Positions 1-8,065 of a DNA stretch of 64,000 nucleotides are shown piece after piece; within the stretch, counting starts at the first letter, position 1; each line of letters begins with the position of its first letter. The stretch is taken from positions 97,043 through 161,042 of the forward strand of contig CANFHA010000016.1 of NCBI GenBank assembly GCA_947446645.1, in the 5' to 3' direction. Position numbers and translations under genes: made by a program. This stretch comes from Chitinophagaceae bacterium. Lineage in GTDB: Bacteria > Bacteroidota > Bacteroidia > Chitinophagales > Chitinophagaceae. The notes below the pieces were generated by a model that ran no database searches, had not been told where the DNA came from, and saw only the letters and a list, made by a program, of their open reading frames with translations.

Positions 1-2
1 GG

Positions 3-950
3 GAGCGGGTAAAGGTAGCTTATGACGGAATGGTGAATGGTTTAGGAACCCATACTACTGATGCCCTGGCTGCTATTGAAGCCTCTTACAAAGAACAGGT
101 AACGGATGAATTCATAAAGCCAATAATTGTATGCGATGCCGCAGGCAAGCCGCTTGCTACTATAAAAGATAGTGATGTAGTGGTGTGTTTCAATTTCCGC
201 ACCGACCGTTGCCGCGAAATAACGGAGGCATTGACCCAGCAGGCTTTTGCAGAGCAGAATATGCACCCGCTGGATCTTCATTATGTGACCATGACTGAGT
301 ACGACAAGAGCTTTAAAAAAGTAAATGTCATATTTGAAAACAAAGACCTTACCAATACCCTTGGCGAAGTGCTGGAGGCAAATGGTAAGACGCAGATACG
401 CATAGCTGAAACGGAGAAATATCCACACGTGACATTCTTTTTCTCCGGGGGCCGCGAGGCGCCGTTTGCTGGAGAAAAGCGTATCATGATACCCTCTCCC
501 AGAACGGTAGCGACCTATGATCTGAAGCCGGAAATGAGCGCACTGGAATTGACCGATGCAATACTCCCGGAAATAAATGCCGGCACTACTGACTTTATCT
601 GCCTCAACTTTGCAAATGCGGACATGGTAGGGCACACCGGCGTGTGGCCTGCAGTAATAAAGGCAGTGGAAACAGTAGATAGCTGCGTGAGCCGGCTGGT
701 GCCTGCTGCTCTGAAAAATGGCTACGCAGTTTTCCTGACTGCAGACCATGGAAATGCTGATTATATGGTAAATGAAGATGGCACGCCGAATACGGCACAT
801 ACGCTGAATCTTGTGCCACTATTCCTTATTTCCAACGACTTTAAGGGTAAGCTGAGCCCGGGAAAGCTTGGCGACCTGGCTCCCAGCATATTAACGTATA
901 TGGGTATAACAGTACCTGCGGAAATGACCGGAAACGTACTGATAAGCTAG
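3..950 (+). CDS. gpmI: 2,3-bisphosphoglycerate-independent phosphoglycerate mutase, 3' part
   Basis: Interconverts 3- and 2-phosphoglycerate in glycolysis using two Mn ions (alkaline-phosphatase superfamily, cytoplasmic). The reading frame is open to the left edge of the window; before the first internal ATG it reads ERVKVAYDGM, which matches the family's WxRVxxAY motif, so the gene begins outside the window and the N-terminal metal and phosphoserine region is missing. Visible family motifs are CFNFRTDRCREI (phosphatase/transferase boundary), FFFSGGREAPF, LNFANADMVGHTG and the C-terminal metal site TADHGNADYM. It ends with TAG and is followed by a clear terminator. Identification is firm; only the 5' end is missing. 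Confidence 0.95.
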   Translation, partial: ERVKVAYDGMVNGLGTHTTDALAAIEASYKEQVTDEFIKPIIVCDAAGKPLATIKDSDVVVCFNFRTDRCREITEALTQQAFAEQNMHPLDLHYVTMTEYDKSFKKVNVIFENKDLTNTLGEVLEANGKTQIRIAETEKYPHVTFFFSGGREAPFAGEKRIMIPSPRTVATYDLKPEMSALELTDAILPEINAGTTDFICLNFANADMVGHTGVWPAVIKAVETVDSCVSRLVPAALKNGYAVFLTADHGNADYMVNEDGTPNTAHTLNLVPLFLISNDFKGKLSPGKLGDLAPSILTYMGITVPAEMTGNVLIS

Positions 951-987
951 AGCCCGATAGGTTACATTTATAGGGACTTCAATATTT

Positions 988-1012
988 GCCCGCACGGTAG
1001 TGCGGGCTTTTT
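988..1012 (+). terminator. Rho-independent terminator after gpmI
   Basis: Perfect 8-bp stem GCCCGCAC/GTGCGGGC with loop GGTA followed by five T. It lies 37 bases after the gpmI stop and separates gpmI from clpX. Confidence 0.9.
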
Positions 1013-1015
1013 ACT

Positions 1016-1023
1016 TACCTTTG
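1016..1023 (+). promoter_or_regulatory. Bacteroidota -7 element of clpX
   Basis: TACCTTTG matches the Bacteroidota TAnnTTTG consensus 28 bases before the clpX ATG and directly follows the gpmI terminator. No convincing -33 TTTG at the usual spacing was found. Confidence 0.6.
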
Positions 1024-1051
1024 CACCTCAATTAAATAAGGAAAAAAGTTA

Positions 1052-2302
1052 ATGGCAAAGCAATCCGAGAAAAAGTGTTCTTTTTGCGACCGTGCAGAAA
1101 GTGATGTGAATATACTTTTCACTGGTATAAAGGGCAATATTTGCGACCAGTGTATAGAAAATGCACATTCATTGCTGGCGGAGGCAACTGGTGCTGCTGA
1201 TAAAGTGAAAAAGGAAGAACCAAAGCAGGAATTCCAGAAACTTAAGAATTACAAACCACGCGAAATAAAAGATTTTCTCGACCAGTATGTCATTGGTCAG
1301 AACGATGCTAAGAAAGTATTGTCTGTAGCTATATACAACCATTACAAGCGCCTTACAATGCCAGTGCAGGATGATGTGGAGATCGAAAAATCAAACATCA
1401 TGATGGTAGGTGAGACCGGTACAGGCAAAACCTTGCTGGCCAAGACCATCGCCCGTTTGCTGCAGGTGCCATTTGCTATAGTAGATGCTACTGTATTTAC
1501 AGAGGCAGGCTATGTGGGCGAAGATGTGGAAAGCATACTCTCCAGACTGCTGCAGGCAAGCAACTACGATGTAGCTGCTGCTGAGCGCGGTATAGTGTAT
1601 ATAGATGAGCTGGATAAGATAGGCCGCAAGAGTGATAACCCGTCTATAACCCGCGACGTAAGTGGCGAGGGTGTGCAGCAGGCTATGCTGAAACTGCTCG
1701 AAGGGTCTGAGGTGATGGTCCCTCCGCAGGGCGGCAGGAAGCACCCTGAGCAGAAAATGATAAAAGTAAATACCCAGAATATACTGTTCATCTGCGGTGG
1801 TGCGTTTGAGGGCATTGACAAAATGATAGCCCGCAGGATACAGACATCATCAATAGGGTATAATGCCATAAAGGCTACTAAAGACCTGGACAGGGCCAAC
1901 CTGCTGCAATATGTAAATGCACAGGACCTTCGCACCTTTGGCTTGATACCAGAGCTGCTGGGCCGCTTGCCGGTGGTTACTTATCTGAACCCGTTGGATG
2001 CTGTGTCGCTGAAGCTGATACTCACTGAGCCGAAGAATGCCCTGGTAAAGCAATATACCCGCCTGTTCGAATTTGAGGGTATAAAACTTACGGTAGAAGA
2101 TGGCGCGCTGGACTATATGGTGCAGAAAGCCATACAGTACAAGCTGGGAGGCCGTGGTCTGCGTACCATCTGCGAAATGATACTTACAGATGCCATGTTC
2201 GATCTGCCATCTGAGAAGCACAATGGTGCCTTCCACCTGACGCTTGACTACGCGCAGCAGATGGTAGAGCACGCTAAGCTGGAACATATGAAGGCCGCAT
2301 AA
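1052..2302 (+). CDS. clpX: ATP-dependent Clp protease ATP-binding subunit ClpX
   Basis: AAA+ unfoldase that feeds substrates, including tmRNA-tagged proteins, to the ClpP protease. The 416 residues match the normal family length. An N-terminal C4 zinc finger uses Cys9, Cys12, Cys31 and Cys34. Walker A GETGTGKT is at about residues 120-127, Walker B reads VYIDELDKI, the pore loop is EAGYVGEDVE, and the arginine-finger/sensor region LIPELLGRLPVV is present. ATG 1052 is chosen because it places the zinc finger at the expected distance. No clpP lies beside it in this window. The tmRNA near 63.6 kb is a functional partner in ribosome rescue. Confidence 0.97.
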   Translation: MAKQSEKKCSFCDRAESDVNILFTGIKGNICDQCIENAHSLLAEATGAADKVKKEEPKQEFQKLKNYKPREIKDFLDQYVIGQNDAKKVLSVAIYNHYKRLTMPVQDDVEIEKSNIMMVGETGTGKTLLAKTIARLLQVPFAIVDATVFTEAGYVGEDVESILSRLLQASNYDVAAAERGIVYIDELDKIGRKSDNPSITRDVSGEGVQQAMLKLLEGSEVMVPPQGGRKHPEQKMIKVNTQNILFICGGAFEGIDKMIARRIQTSSIGYNAIKATKDLDRANLLQYVNAQDLRTFGLIPELLGRLPVVTYLNPLDAVSLKLILTEPKNALVKQYTRLFEFEGIKLTVEDGALDYMVQKAIQYKLGGRGLRTICEMILTDAMFDLPSEKHNGAFHLTLDYAQQMVEHAKLEHMKAA

Positions 2303-2352
2303 GACCCTAGCAGGTTTTTACGAACTATTGATTAACTACTTACGACTTAAGT

Positions 2353-2532
2353 ATGGATGACCTGGTACAACAATTAAAGGATAATGCGGGCCTCACTGAG
2401 GAGCAGGCACTGAAGGCCCTGGAAACAATGAAGGGCTACCTGATGGGCAAAGTACCCCCTATGTTCAGCGGTTTTGTAGACAACTTTTTTGCCAAGGCTG
2501 CAAAAACGGATGATATCGATCCGCTGGCGTAG
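2353..2532 (+). CDS. Small conserved helical protein downstream of clpX
   Basis: 59-residue open frame beginning MDDLVQQLKDNAGLTEEQAL and ending DDIDPLA. It starts 50 bases after the clpX stop with no terminator between, so it is probably co-transcribed. The sequence looks like two amphipathic helices (LTEEQALKALETMKGYL, then a PPMFSGFVDNFF segment), with no signal peptide or membrane segment. Proteins of this helical type are common as small hypotheticals in Bacteroidota; I cannot give a function. Codon use and the clean start and stop support a real gene. Confidence 0.7.
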   Translation: MDDLVQQLKDNAGLTEEQALKALETMKGYLMGKVPPMFSGFVDNFFAKAAKTDDIDPLA

Positions 2533-2570
2533 TCGATCGCCTTGTAGTTATCACATGTTAAATGGTAGGG

Positions 2571-3293
2571 TCATACGGTTATACGTCCCGGTTTACGCAC
2601 GGTTACGTCAGACCCCTTTGCCAGGAATACAGACTGCGGGGCCACTCCCTGTATAAAAGGCACAAACTCTTTACCGTAAAGCCCTTTTATATCAGCATTA
2701 AGCAGCCACGAGCTTACGGGGAATACCTGCCAGCGTGGATGCTGCACCTGGTATACAATTGATGTATTTGGTTTAAGACGGTTGTAACCATAATAGTGCT
2801 CCAGTATAAACTCCTCCTCGCTGCCTGCAGTTATATCCTCTAGCTTGTTCGCAGCTGTTACACATAGCGAATTCCATTTTCCCCTAAATTTCCAATCGTA
2901 GGAAACAGCCAGATCATGCTCATTAAATGTATGGGTATGGCGCATACGCATTGCATGGTAATGCTCATTGTAGAGCTGGTTGGCCATAACTGCAATTGCA
3001 CGCCGTGGTACTATCTCTGATACAAATCCAACGCCGCGTTTTTCAATTGCGCCTTCCTGCTTTATGTAATACCGCAGGTTTACTTCTTCAAAGTTGATAT
3101 GAAACGGCCACTTAATGCCGAGTACACGGGTGTCGTTAAACATAAACCCTACCACGCTTACTAACGCCTTGCCGTTCCAAAGGTCCAGCACCGTGCCGGG
3201 GGGCAAATGTGGATAGAGAACCACCGGGTCTACGCTATAATTCAGCATTACCAGGTACTCCCAACGCGCAGACAGAAAGAGACCTTTTTCCAT
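2571..3293 (-). CDS. DUF2071 (YqjF-like) family protein
   Basis: 240-residue soluble protein. It has the typical DUF2071 opening (FLSARWEYLVMLNYSVDP), the LPPGTVLDLWNGKALVSVVGF block, the FEEVNLRYYI strand and the RGVGFVSEIVPRRAIA segment. The family is described as having an acetoacetate-decarboxylase-like fold, but no reaction is established, so no function is assigned. It ends about 40 bases from the convergent small gene after clpX. A TAACTTTA sequence just upstream of the start on the minus strand may be its -7 element. Confidence 0.85.
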   Translation of the reverse strand: MEKGLFLSARWEYLVMLNYSVDPVVLYPHLPPGTVLDLWNGKALVSVVGFMFNDTRVLGIKWPFHINFEEVNLRYYIKQEGAIEKRGVGFVSEIVPRRAIAVMANQLYNEHYHAMRMRHTHTFNEHDLAVSYDWKFRGKWNSLCVTAANKLEDITAGSEEEFILEHYYGYNRLKPNTSIVYQVQHPRWQVFPVSSWLLNADIKGLYGKEFVPFIQGVAPQSVFLAKGSDVTVRKPGRITV

Positions 3294-3319
3294 AGCCTAA
3301 AGTTACGTGGAATACACCC

Positions 3320-3829
3320 CTAGTATTTCAAAACAAAATGTTGCTTTTCTTTAAAATCTTCCCTGAAGAAAAGTATCCCCATATCGAACAGGTCTATACT
3401 CATAGGTACACCAGGGTGCTTCAGCATTTTTTGCCAGGCGGCAGTATTGTTTTTTGTTTTGTGGATATGTGTGACAACAACAGTACCATTCCTGTTCAGC
3501 CATGGCAAATGCTGCTCAAATATACCGACCCATTTTCCGGCATCCTGCTCGTTGATAATCAGCATATCAAACGGTGTATTGAGTAATGAAAGATCAGTAC
3601 CGTACCTGATACTGTCATTGTTGTAATTGTAGTGAGCGGCTATGCGGGTCATAAGGTTTTCATACTTCAGCTCCATAAAGGATGCAGCAATTAACCTCGA
3701 CTGATCCAGCGCTCCTTTCTCCATCAGCACCTGCTCCACAAACTCATAAACGAATGGTGAGTGTGTGCCATGCCTCCCCTTTGCTTTCCAGCTGTATTTC
3801 AGATATTCTACGAAACTGTAAAAGGCCAT
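3320..3829 (-). CDS. Shortened class I methyltransferase-like protein lacking the SAM motif
   Basis: The start at 3829 (MAFYSFVEYLKYSWKAKGRH) is preferred; a longer frame to 3916 would overlap folA. The N-terminus GRHGTHSPFVYEFVEQVL and the C-terminus (AAWQKMLKHPGVPMSIDLF, GILFFR, HFVLKY) match a Bacteroidota family annotated as class I SAM-dependent methyltransferases. In that family a central segment of roughly 50-60 residues carries the ExGxxxG-type SAM-binding loop; here the sequence passes from EKGALDQSRLIAAS straight to a later strand and the loop is absent. The reading frame is intact, so it may be a degenerate enzyme with another role or a gene that has lost catalysis. Family assignment is from memory of sequence patterns. 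Confidence 0.65.
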   Translation of the reverse strand: MAFYSFVEYLKYSWKAKGRHGTHSPFVYEFVEQVLMEKGALDQSRLIAASFMELKYENLMTRIAAHYNYNNDSIRYGTDLSLLNTPFDMLIINEQDAGKWVGIFEQHLPWLNRNGTVVVTHIHKTKNNTAAWQKMLKHPGVPMSIDLFDMGILFFREDFKEKQHFVLKY

Positions 3830-3873
3830 CGGAGTAAATATTGGGGAGAAAGCCCCTTTAGGGGTTGGGGTTG

Positions 3874-4377
3874 CTACATCTCTATCCTTTCCAGCTTCTG
3901 GAAAGTAAAGGCGCACTGGTGGTGGTCATCTATATGGTGTTTTTCTTCCCATACCAGCTTCCAGTGTGTATGATCTATATTGGGAAAGAAGGCATCGGCA
4001 TCATGCACCGTTGTGTGTACACGGGTCACGTACATACGCTCCACAAGTTCTATTGTTGATTCAAAAATTTTCCCTCCACCTATAATAAATCCTTCGTCCG
4101 TATTTTCCTGCTGCAGTCGTTCCACAGCTGCATTCAGGTCGCCATAAATCAGAACGCCATCAGGTACTTTAAAATCCTTATCGTGTGTCACCACGATGTT
4201 AAGCCTCCCTGGCAGTGCTCTTCCCAGCGATTCAAAGGTCTTGCGACCCATGAGCACGGGCTTACCCATAGTAGTACGTTTAAAAAACTTAAGATCTTCC
4301 GGTAAGTGCCATGGCAGGGTATTGTGGCGGCCTATGGCATTGTTCTCGGAAACGGCAACTATAAAGGAGAGGATCAT
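3874..4377 (-). CDS. folA: Dihydrofolate reductase
   Basis: Reduces dihydrofolate to tetrahydrofolate with NADPH. 167 residues, normal length. Conserved pieces: IVAVSENNAIG at the N-terminus, LPWHLPEDLKFF with the catalytic acid Glu27, the MGRKTFESLGRALPGR NADPH loop, and the FIIGGGKIFE motif. It lies 109 bases downstream of thyA on the same strand. ThyA makes dihydrofolate that this enzyme recycles, a common functional pairing. Identification is firm. Confidence 0.96.
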   Translation of the reverse strand: MILSFIVAVSENNAIGRHNTLPWHLPEDLKFFKRTTMGKPVLMGRKTFESLGRALPGRLNIVVTHDKDFKVPDGVLIYGDLNAAVERLQQENTDEGFIIGGGKIFESTIELVERMYVTRVHTTVHDADAFFPNIDHTHWKLVWEEKHHIDDHHQCAFTFQKLERIEM

Positions 4378-4383
4378 TTTAGC

Positions 4384-4488
4384 AAGTTAAAAGTTAAAAC
4401 AAAAAAGTGAAGCTGTTCCATATCAAAAGAGTAAAAACTTCCCATTACGCAGTGCAATTATTAGCTGTTCACTTTTGATTTTTAACTT
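4384..4488. repeat. Intergenic element with inverted ends between thyA and folA
   Basis: AAGTTAAAA at 4384-4392 is repeated inverted as TTTTAACTT at 4480-4488; allowing mismatches the arms extend through a GTGAA/TTCAC block. The left arm and the following GCTGTTC resemble the element downstream of mqnC (20941-21078), suggesting a dispersed intergenic repeat. The right arm runs into the thyA stop codon. Confidence 0.5.
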
Positions 4489-5281
4489 AAACAGCTACAG
4501 GAGCTTTTATTGCTGCGTGATGCTGGTAATTTTCAAGCGTAAAATCTTCGTATTTAAAGTCGAAAAGATCTTTCACATCCGGGTTTATTTTCATGGTGGG
4601 CAACGGGTAGGGAGTGCGTGTAAGCTGCAGCGCCGCCTGCTCCATATGGTTACTGTACAGGTGCACATCTCCAAACGTGTGAATAAACTCCCCGGCCTCC
4701 AGGCCGCATACCTGTGCCATCATCATGGTGAGCAATGCATAAGAAGCAATGTTGAATGGCACACCCAGGAAGACATCCGCACTGCGTTGGTACAGCTGGC
4801 AGCTTAGCTTGCCGTTGGCCACGTAAAACTGGAACAATGCATGACAGGGATTTAATCCCATCTTAGGTAGGTCGGCCACATTCCACGCACTTACTATCAT
4901 GCGCCTGCTGTCCGGATTAGTTTTTATCTGGTGCAGCACATCTTGTATCTGGTCGTAGGTTGTTCCATCAGCACCGGTCCAGCTGCGCCATTGATGACCA
5001 TATATAGGCCCGAGACTGCCATTTTCATCCGCCCATTCATCCCATATGGATACATTGTGCTCATGCAGGTAAGCCACATTGGTATCACCCTTCAGGAACC
5101 ACAGCAACTCGTAAATGATGGACTTAAGATGTAGTTTCTTTGTGGTCACCAGCGGGAAGCCCTTTTGCAGGTCGAATCGCATTTGATAACCAAAACAACT
5201 GGTAGTACCCGTGCCGGTGCGGTCGCTCTTTTTTACGCCGGTATCTATGATGTGCTGGAGGAGATCTAAATAAGCTTGCAT
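4487..5281 (-). CDS. thyA: Thymidylate synthase
   Basis: Makes dTMP from dUMP with methylene-tetrahydrofolate. 264 residues, the same length as the Escherichia coli enzyme. Visible motifs: [20 protein letters not shown] near the N-terminus, the active site [11 protein letters not shown] with the nucleophile Cys (near residue 146), [20 protein letters not shown], and HLYSNHMEQ. The ATG at 5281 is preceded on the minus strand by a TAAATTTG -7 element. Paired with folA downstream. Confidence 0.97.
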   Translation of the reverse strand: MQAYLDLLQHIIDTGVKKSDRTGTGTTSCFGYQMRFDLQKGFPLVTTKKLHLKSIIYELLWFLKGDTNVAYLHEHNVSIWDEWADENGSLGPIYGHQWRSWTGADGTTYDQIQDVLHQIKTNPDSRRMIVSAWNVADLPKMGLNPCHALFQFYVANGKLSCQLYQRSADVFLGVPFNIASYALLTMMMAQVCGLEAGEFIHTFGDVHLYSNHMEQAALQLTRTPYPLPTMKINPDVKDLFDFKYEDFTLENYQHHAAIKAPVAV

Positions 5282-5309
5282 AACATGCGCACTTAAAAAC
5301 TGCGCACTA

Positions 5310-5317
5310 CAAATTTA
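5310..5317 (-). promoter_or_regulatory. -7 element upstream of thyA
   Basis: On the minus strand reads TAAATTTG, a match to TAnnTTTG, 29-36 bases before the thyA ATG. It sits just inside the 3' boundary of the next gene upstream. Confidence 0.5.
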
Positions 5318-5743
5318 GCTATTTTTCTGCTCCTTATAGACATGACTGATGGTATGTACTATCGTTAACGGCACATACACGATAAGCACATGCTTAACGT
5401 TTAAGGGTAGCATACTGCCAAACGATACACTGCCCCAGGTTTGTACTACGAGCAGCAAAGCATCGAGCAAAACAAAAACGCCAACAAGACAAACCAGCAT
5501 AAGGAGATATGCAGGGAACTTCCTGGCTTTAAAAAACGGTATAAAAGCGAGATAATAATGGCTCACAGACATCAGTGCCCCTAATGCAGCAAGATCAACC
5601 CCAAGAAGAAAATCCCGCGTAAGAGATGTGTGGGTGATACCGGTAGCGCTTAAAATAAGCAGCAACGCGATAAGAAAAATGATATACATGCCCCACCAGG
5701 CAAAAAATTCCTGAACGACTCTCTTTCTGTTTACTGTAGCCAT
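5315..5743 (-). CDS. Four-helix membrane protein of unknown function
   Basis: About 142 residues from the ATG at 5743 (MATVNRKRVVQEFF); a start at 5758 would add five residues. Four hydrophobic segments are visible: WWGMYIIFLIALLLILSATG, a second around LGVDLAALGALMSV, a third around LLMLVCLVGVFVLLDALLL, and LIVYVPLTIVHTIS at the C-terminus. The layout resembles the membrane domain that precedes kinase domains in some Bacteroidota sensor kinases, but no kinase follows. No function assigned. It is upstream of thyA on the same strand with a 33-base gap. Confidence 0.65.
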   Translation of the reverse strand: MATVNRKRVVQEFFAWWGMYIIFLIALLLILSATGITHTSLTRDFLLGVDLAALGALMSVSHYYLAFIPFFKARKFPAYLLMLVCLVGVFVLLDALLLVVQTWGSVSFGSMLPLNVKHVLIVYVPLTIVHTISHVYKEQKNS

Positions 5744-5909
5744 AGCGTTGTTTCTCAAAAATAATTAAAAACGACATAACTACAAATAAATCTGATAAGT
5801 CATTATTTACAGTCGGGTAGTTCTTTATCGGTAGAAACTTTTTACTTTCGCATACCTGCTGCCAGCAGACAGGTGTAAATATATCTGATACCCGATACTA
5901 TCTTAATAA

Positions 5910-6626
5910 ATGAGTACATTATCAATTGTCATACCTGCTTATAACGAAGGCCCTACTATTCACCGTATCTTGAATAAGGTAAAGGCTGTAAAGCTGACTG
6001 ATGATATGAAAAAGGAAGTCATTATTGTTAATGACTGCTCCAAAGACAATACCGAAGAATCCATACTGGCATATAAAGCCGCGAATCCTGATTTACCTAT
6101 CAGCTATTACAAGCACGAGGTAAACCAGGGCAAAGGTGCTGCCTTGCATACGGGCATTAAAAAGGCTACGGGCGATTATGTAATTATCCAGGATGCGGAT
6201 CTTGAATATGACCCTGAGGAATACAACATTCTGCTCAAGCCGTTGCTTAGCGACTTTGCCGATGTTGTGTATGGTTCGCGTTTCATTGGCGGCAAACCTC
6301 ATCGTATCTTATTCTTCTGGCACTCTATTGGTAACAGGTGGCTTACAACGGCATCTAACATGTTTACCAATCTCAACCTTACCGATATGGAAACCTGTTA
6401 CAAGGTTTTTAAAAGGGAGATGGTACAAAGTTTAACCCTGAAAGAAAAACGCTTTGGCTTTGAGCCGGAGGTGACTGCCAAAATATCACGTATCCCCAAG
6501 GTGCGCATATACGAGGTAGGTATCTCCTACTACGGCCGCACCTACGAAGAAGGCAAGAAGATAGGTATGAAAGATGCCTTCCGTGCACTGTACTGCATCA
6601 TCAAGTACAACGTTTTTAAAAAGTAA
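5910..6626 (+). CDS. Glycosyltransferase family 2 (dolichyl/polyprenyl-phosphate sugar synthase-like)
   Basis: 238 residues with the GT-A fold of the DPM1-like branch of GT2: [17 protein letters not shown] at the N-terminus, the nucleotide-binding [33 protein letters not shown], and the metal site [11 protein letters not shown] with Asp95 and Asp97. Near the C-terminus [10 protein letters not shown] and [10 protein letters not shown] are typical of this branch. No transmembrane segments, so a cytosolic or membrane-surface enzyme moving a sugar from a nucleotide to a polyprenyl phosphate is likely; the sugar cannot be told. It is followed by the gamma-carbonic anhydrase after 46 bases that contain -7-like boxes. 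Confidence 0.88.
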   Translation: MSTLSIVIPAYNEGPTIHRILNKVKAVKLTDDMKKEVIIVNDCSKDNTEESILAYKAANPDLPISYYKHEVNQGKGAALHTGIKKATGDYVIIQDADLEYDPEEYNILLKPLLSDFADVVYGSRFIGGKPHRILFFWHSIGNRWLTTASNMFTNLNLTDMETCYKVFKREMVQSLTLKEKRFGFEPEVTAKISRIPKVRIYEVGISYYGRTYEEGKKIGMKDAFRALYCIIKYNVFKK

Positions 6627-6640
6627 GCGGCTCATCTTTT

Positions 6641-6662
6641 TATTTTTGAATTTTTACTTTTG
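6641..6662 (+). promoter_or_regulatory. Two candidate -7 elements before the gamma-carbonic anhydrase gene
   Basis: TATTTTTG (6641-6648) and TACTTTTG (6655-6662) both fit TAnnTTTG. The second is only 11 bases before the ATG, so the first is the better candidate. Confidence 0.45.
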
Positions 6663-6672
6663 AATTTGAAAC

Positions 6673-7185
6673 ATGCCAGTTATTTTACCCGTAAAGGGAG
6701 TATCGCCGCAAATACCTGAAAATTGCTTTATTGCCCCTAACGCTACTATAGTAGGCGATGTGATCATGGGCGATGATTGCAGCATCTGGTTTAATGCCGT
6801 AGTGCGCGGAGACGTGAACAGTATAAGGATAGGCAACAAGGTGAACATACAGGATGGCGCATGCATTCACTGCACCTACCAGAAAACTAAAACCGTTATT
6901 GGCAATAATGTATCTATAGGGCATAATGCACTGGTGCATGGCTGCACGGTAGCAGATAATGTGCTCATAGGTATGGGCGCTATAGTTATGGATAATGTGG
7001 TGATTGGTGAGAACTGTATTATAGCAGCGGGCGCCGTGGTGCTGGAAGGTACACAGGTGCCTGCGGGCAGTATTTTTGCAGGCGTGCCTGCAAAAAAAGT
7101 GAAAGATATAAGCCAGGAACTGCTAAAGGGAGAAGTTGAGCGCATAGCCAATAATTACCTTATGTATAGCTCTTGGTTTAAATAA
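6673..7185 (+). CDS. Gamma-carbonic anhydrase-family protein (left-handed beta-helix)
   Basis: 170 residues with hexapeptide repeats of the left-handed parallel beta-helix from about residue 15 to 145 ([IV]GxxxxI pattern: IVGDVIMGDDCSIWFNAVVR, IRIGNKVNIQDGACIH). Metal-ligand candidates are the His in CIHCTYQ and those in IGHNALVHGC, at the positions used in the YrdA/PaaY/CaiE group. These proteins are trimeric zinc or iron proteins; some have carbonic anhydrase or thioesterase activity and many are inactive, so the reaction is not assigned. It precedes gcvH by 57 bases. Confidence 0.88.
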   Translation: MPVILPVKGVSPQIPENCFIAPNATIVGDVIMGDDCSIWFNAVVRGDVNSIRIGNKVNIQDGACIHCTYQKTKTVIGNNVSIGHNALVHGCTVADNVLIGMGAIVMDNVVIGENCIIAAGAVVLEGTQVPAGSIFAGVPAKKVKDISQELLKGEVERIANNYLMYSSWFK

Positions 7186-7242
7186 TTTTCATCAGTGCGA
7201 AATCTCCTTTTTTCTTTTATTTTTACCTCAAATATTTAAACA

Positions 7243-7623
7243 ATGGAATTTCCAGGAACATTACGTTACACAAAGGACCACGAATGGATAAAAATTGAGG
7301 GCGACACTGCAACAATTGGTGTTACCGATTTCGCACAGCACGAGCTTGGCGATATAGTGTTCGTGGACATAGACACAGTGGGCAAACCACTTAATACCAA
7401 TGATATCTTTGGTACGGTAGAAGCGGTGAAAACAGTATCAGACCTGTACCTGCCGGTGGCTGGCACGATTACCGAGGTTAATGCTGACCTTGAAGCGCAT
7501 CCTGAGCATGTTAACAACGATGCTTACGGCAAAGGCTGGATGGTGAAAATGACCGTAGATAATCCGGCTGAAGTAGAGGGCCTGCTTGATGCAGCCGCTT
7601 ACAAGCAACTGGTAGGAGAATAA
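7243..7623 (+). CDS. gcvH: Glycine cleavage system H protein
   Basis: Lipoylated carrier that shuttles the aminomethyl group among the P, T and L proteins of the glycine cleavage complex. 126 residues, normal length. The lipoyl site is Lys63 in FGTVEAVKTVSDLYLP; LRYTKDHEW at the N-terminus and NDDAYGKGWMVKM-like C-terminal sequence (VNNDAYGKGWM) are canonical. The other gcv genes are not nearby. It is followed four bases later by a VanZ-like gene, so the two are probably co-transcribed. Confidence 0.96.
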   Translation: MEFPGTLRYTKDHEWIKIEGDTATIGVTDFAQHELGDIVFVDIDTVGKPLNTNDIFGTVEAVKTVSDLYLPVAGTITEVNADLEAHPEHVNNDAYGKGWMVKMTVDNPAEVEGLLDAAAYKQLVGE

Positions 7624-7627
7624 TAAA

Positions 7628-8023
7628 ATGATTAAGCGGATATTCAGTCCGGACTCACCTTATAAGAAACAAGCAAGGTTCTTAGCTATGCTCTGGACCT
7701 TGCTTATTTTTATTGGCTGCTTCACACCGTCTAAAGACATTCCCAAGGTAGATGTGCCACTCATAGACAAGTGGGTTCATTTCGTATTGTTCGGGGGATT
7801 CACCTTTTTGTGGCTATGTACTTCCCCGGCCATTACTCTGCGTAGGCTTGTTACTATCTTTCTTATTGCCTTTGGGCTTGGTGCTTTCATCGAGGTAATG
7901 CAGGGCATCCTCATCTTCCTCGGCCGCAGCATGGAGCTAATGGATGCCGTGGCCGACAGCATTGGCGGGCTGCTGGGTATAGGTATGTTTTGTTTCTGCG
8001 CCCAGCTGGCAAAAAAAGTTTAG
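7628..8023 (+). CDS. VanZ-like family membrane protein
   Basis: 131 residues with four predicted membrane segments. The VanZ-like signature is visible: FTPSKDIPKVDVPLIDKWVHFVLFGGF with the conserved D-K-x-x-H-F, and a C-terminal FIEVMQG-LGRSMELMDAVADSIGGLLG block carrying the conserved E and D residues. VanZ itself gives low-level teicoplanin resistance in enterococci, but the wider family is of unknown function and I do not infer resistance here. It starts four bases after the gcvH stop. Confidence 0.85.
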   Translation: MIKRIFSPDSPYKKQARFLAMLWTLLIFIGCFTPSKDIPKVDVPLIDKWVHFVLFGGFTFLWLCTSPAITLRRLVTIFLIAFGLGAFIEVMQGILIFLGRSMELMDAVADSIGGLLGIGMFCFCAQLAKKV

Positions 8024-8065
8024 AAAGGTGTTAAGCCTTTTTATAGATCCCGGCATTTAGAGACC

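Noticed and set aside
42..800. 252-codon minus-strand frame opposite gpmI
   Set aside because: Shadow of a well-identified gene; composition is unlike a protein (Cys/His/Tyr-rich) and no homologous motif is seen.
7628..8023. Glycopeptide resistance gene because of VanZ similarity
   Set aside because: Only the generic VanZ-like fold is seen, in a chromosomal gcvH context without any van genes.
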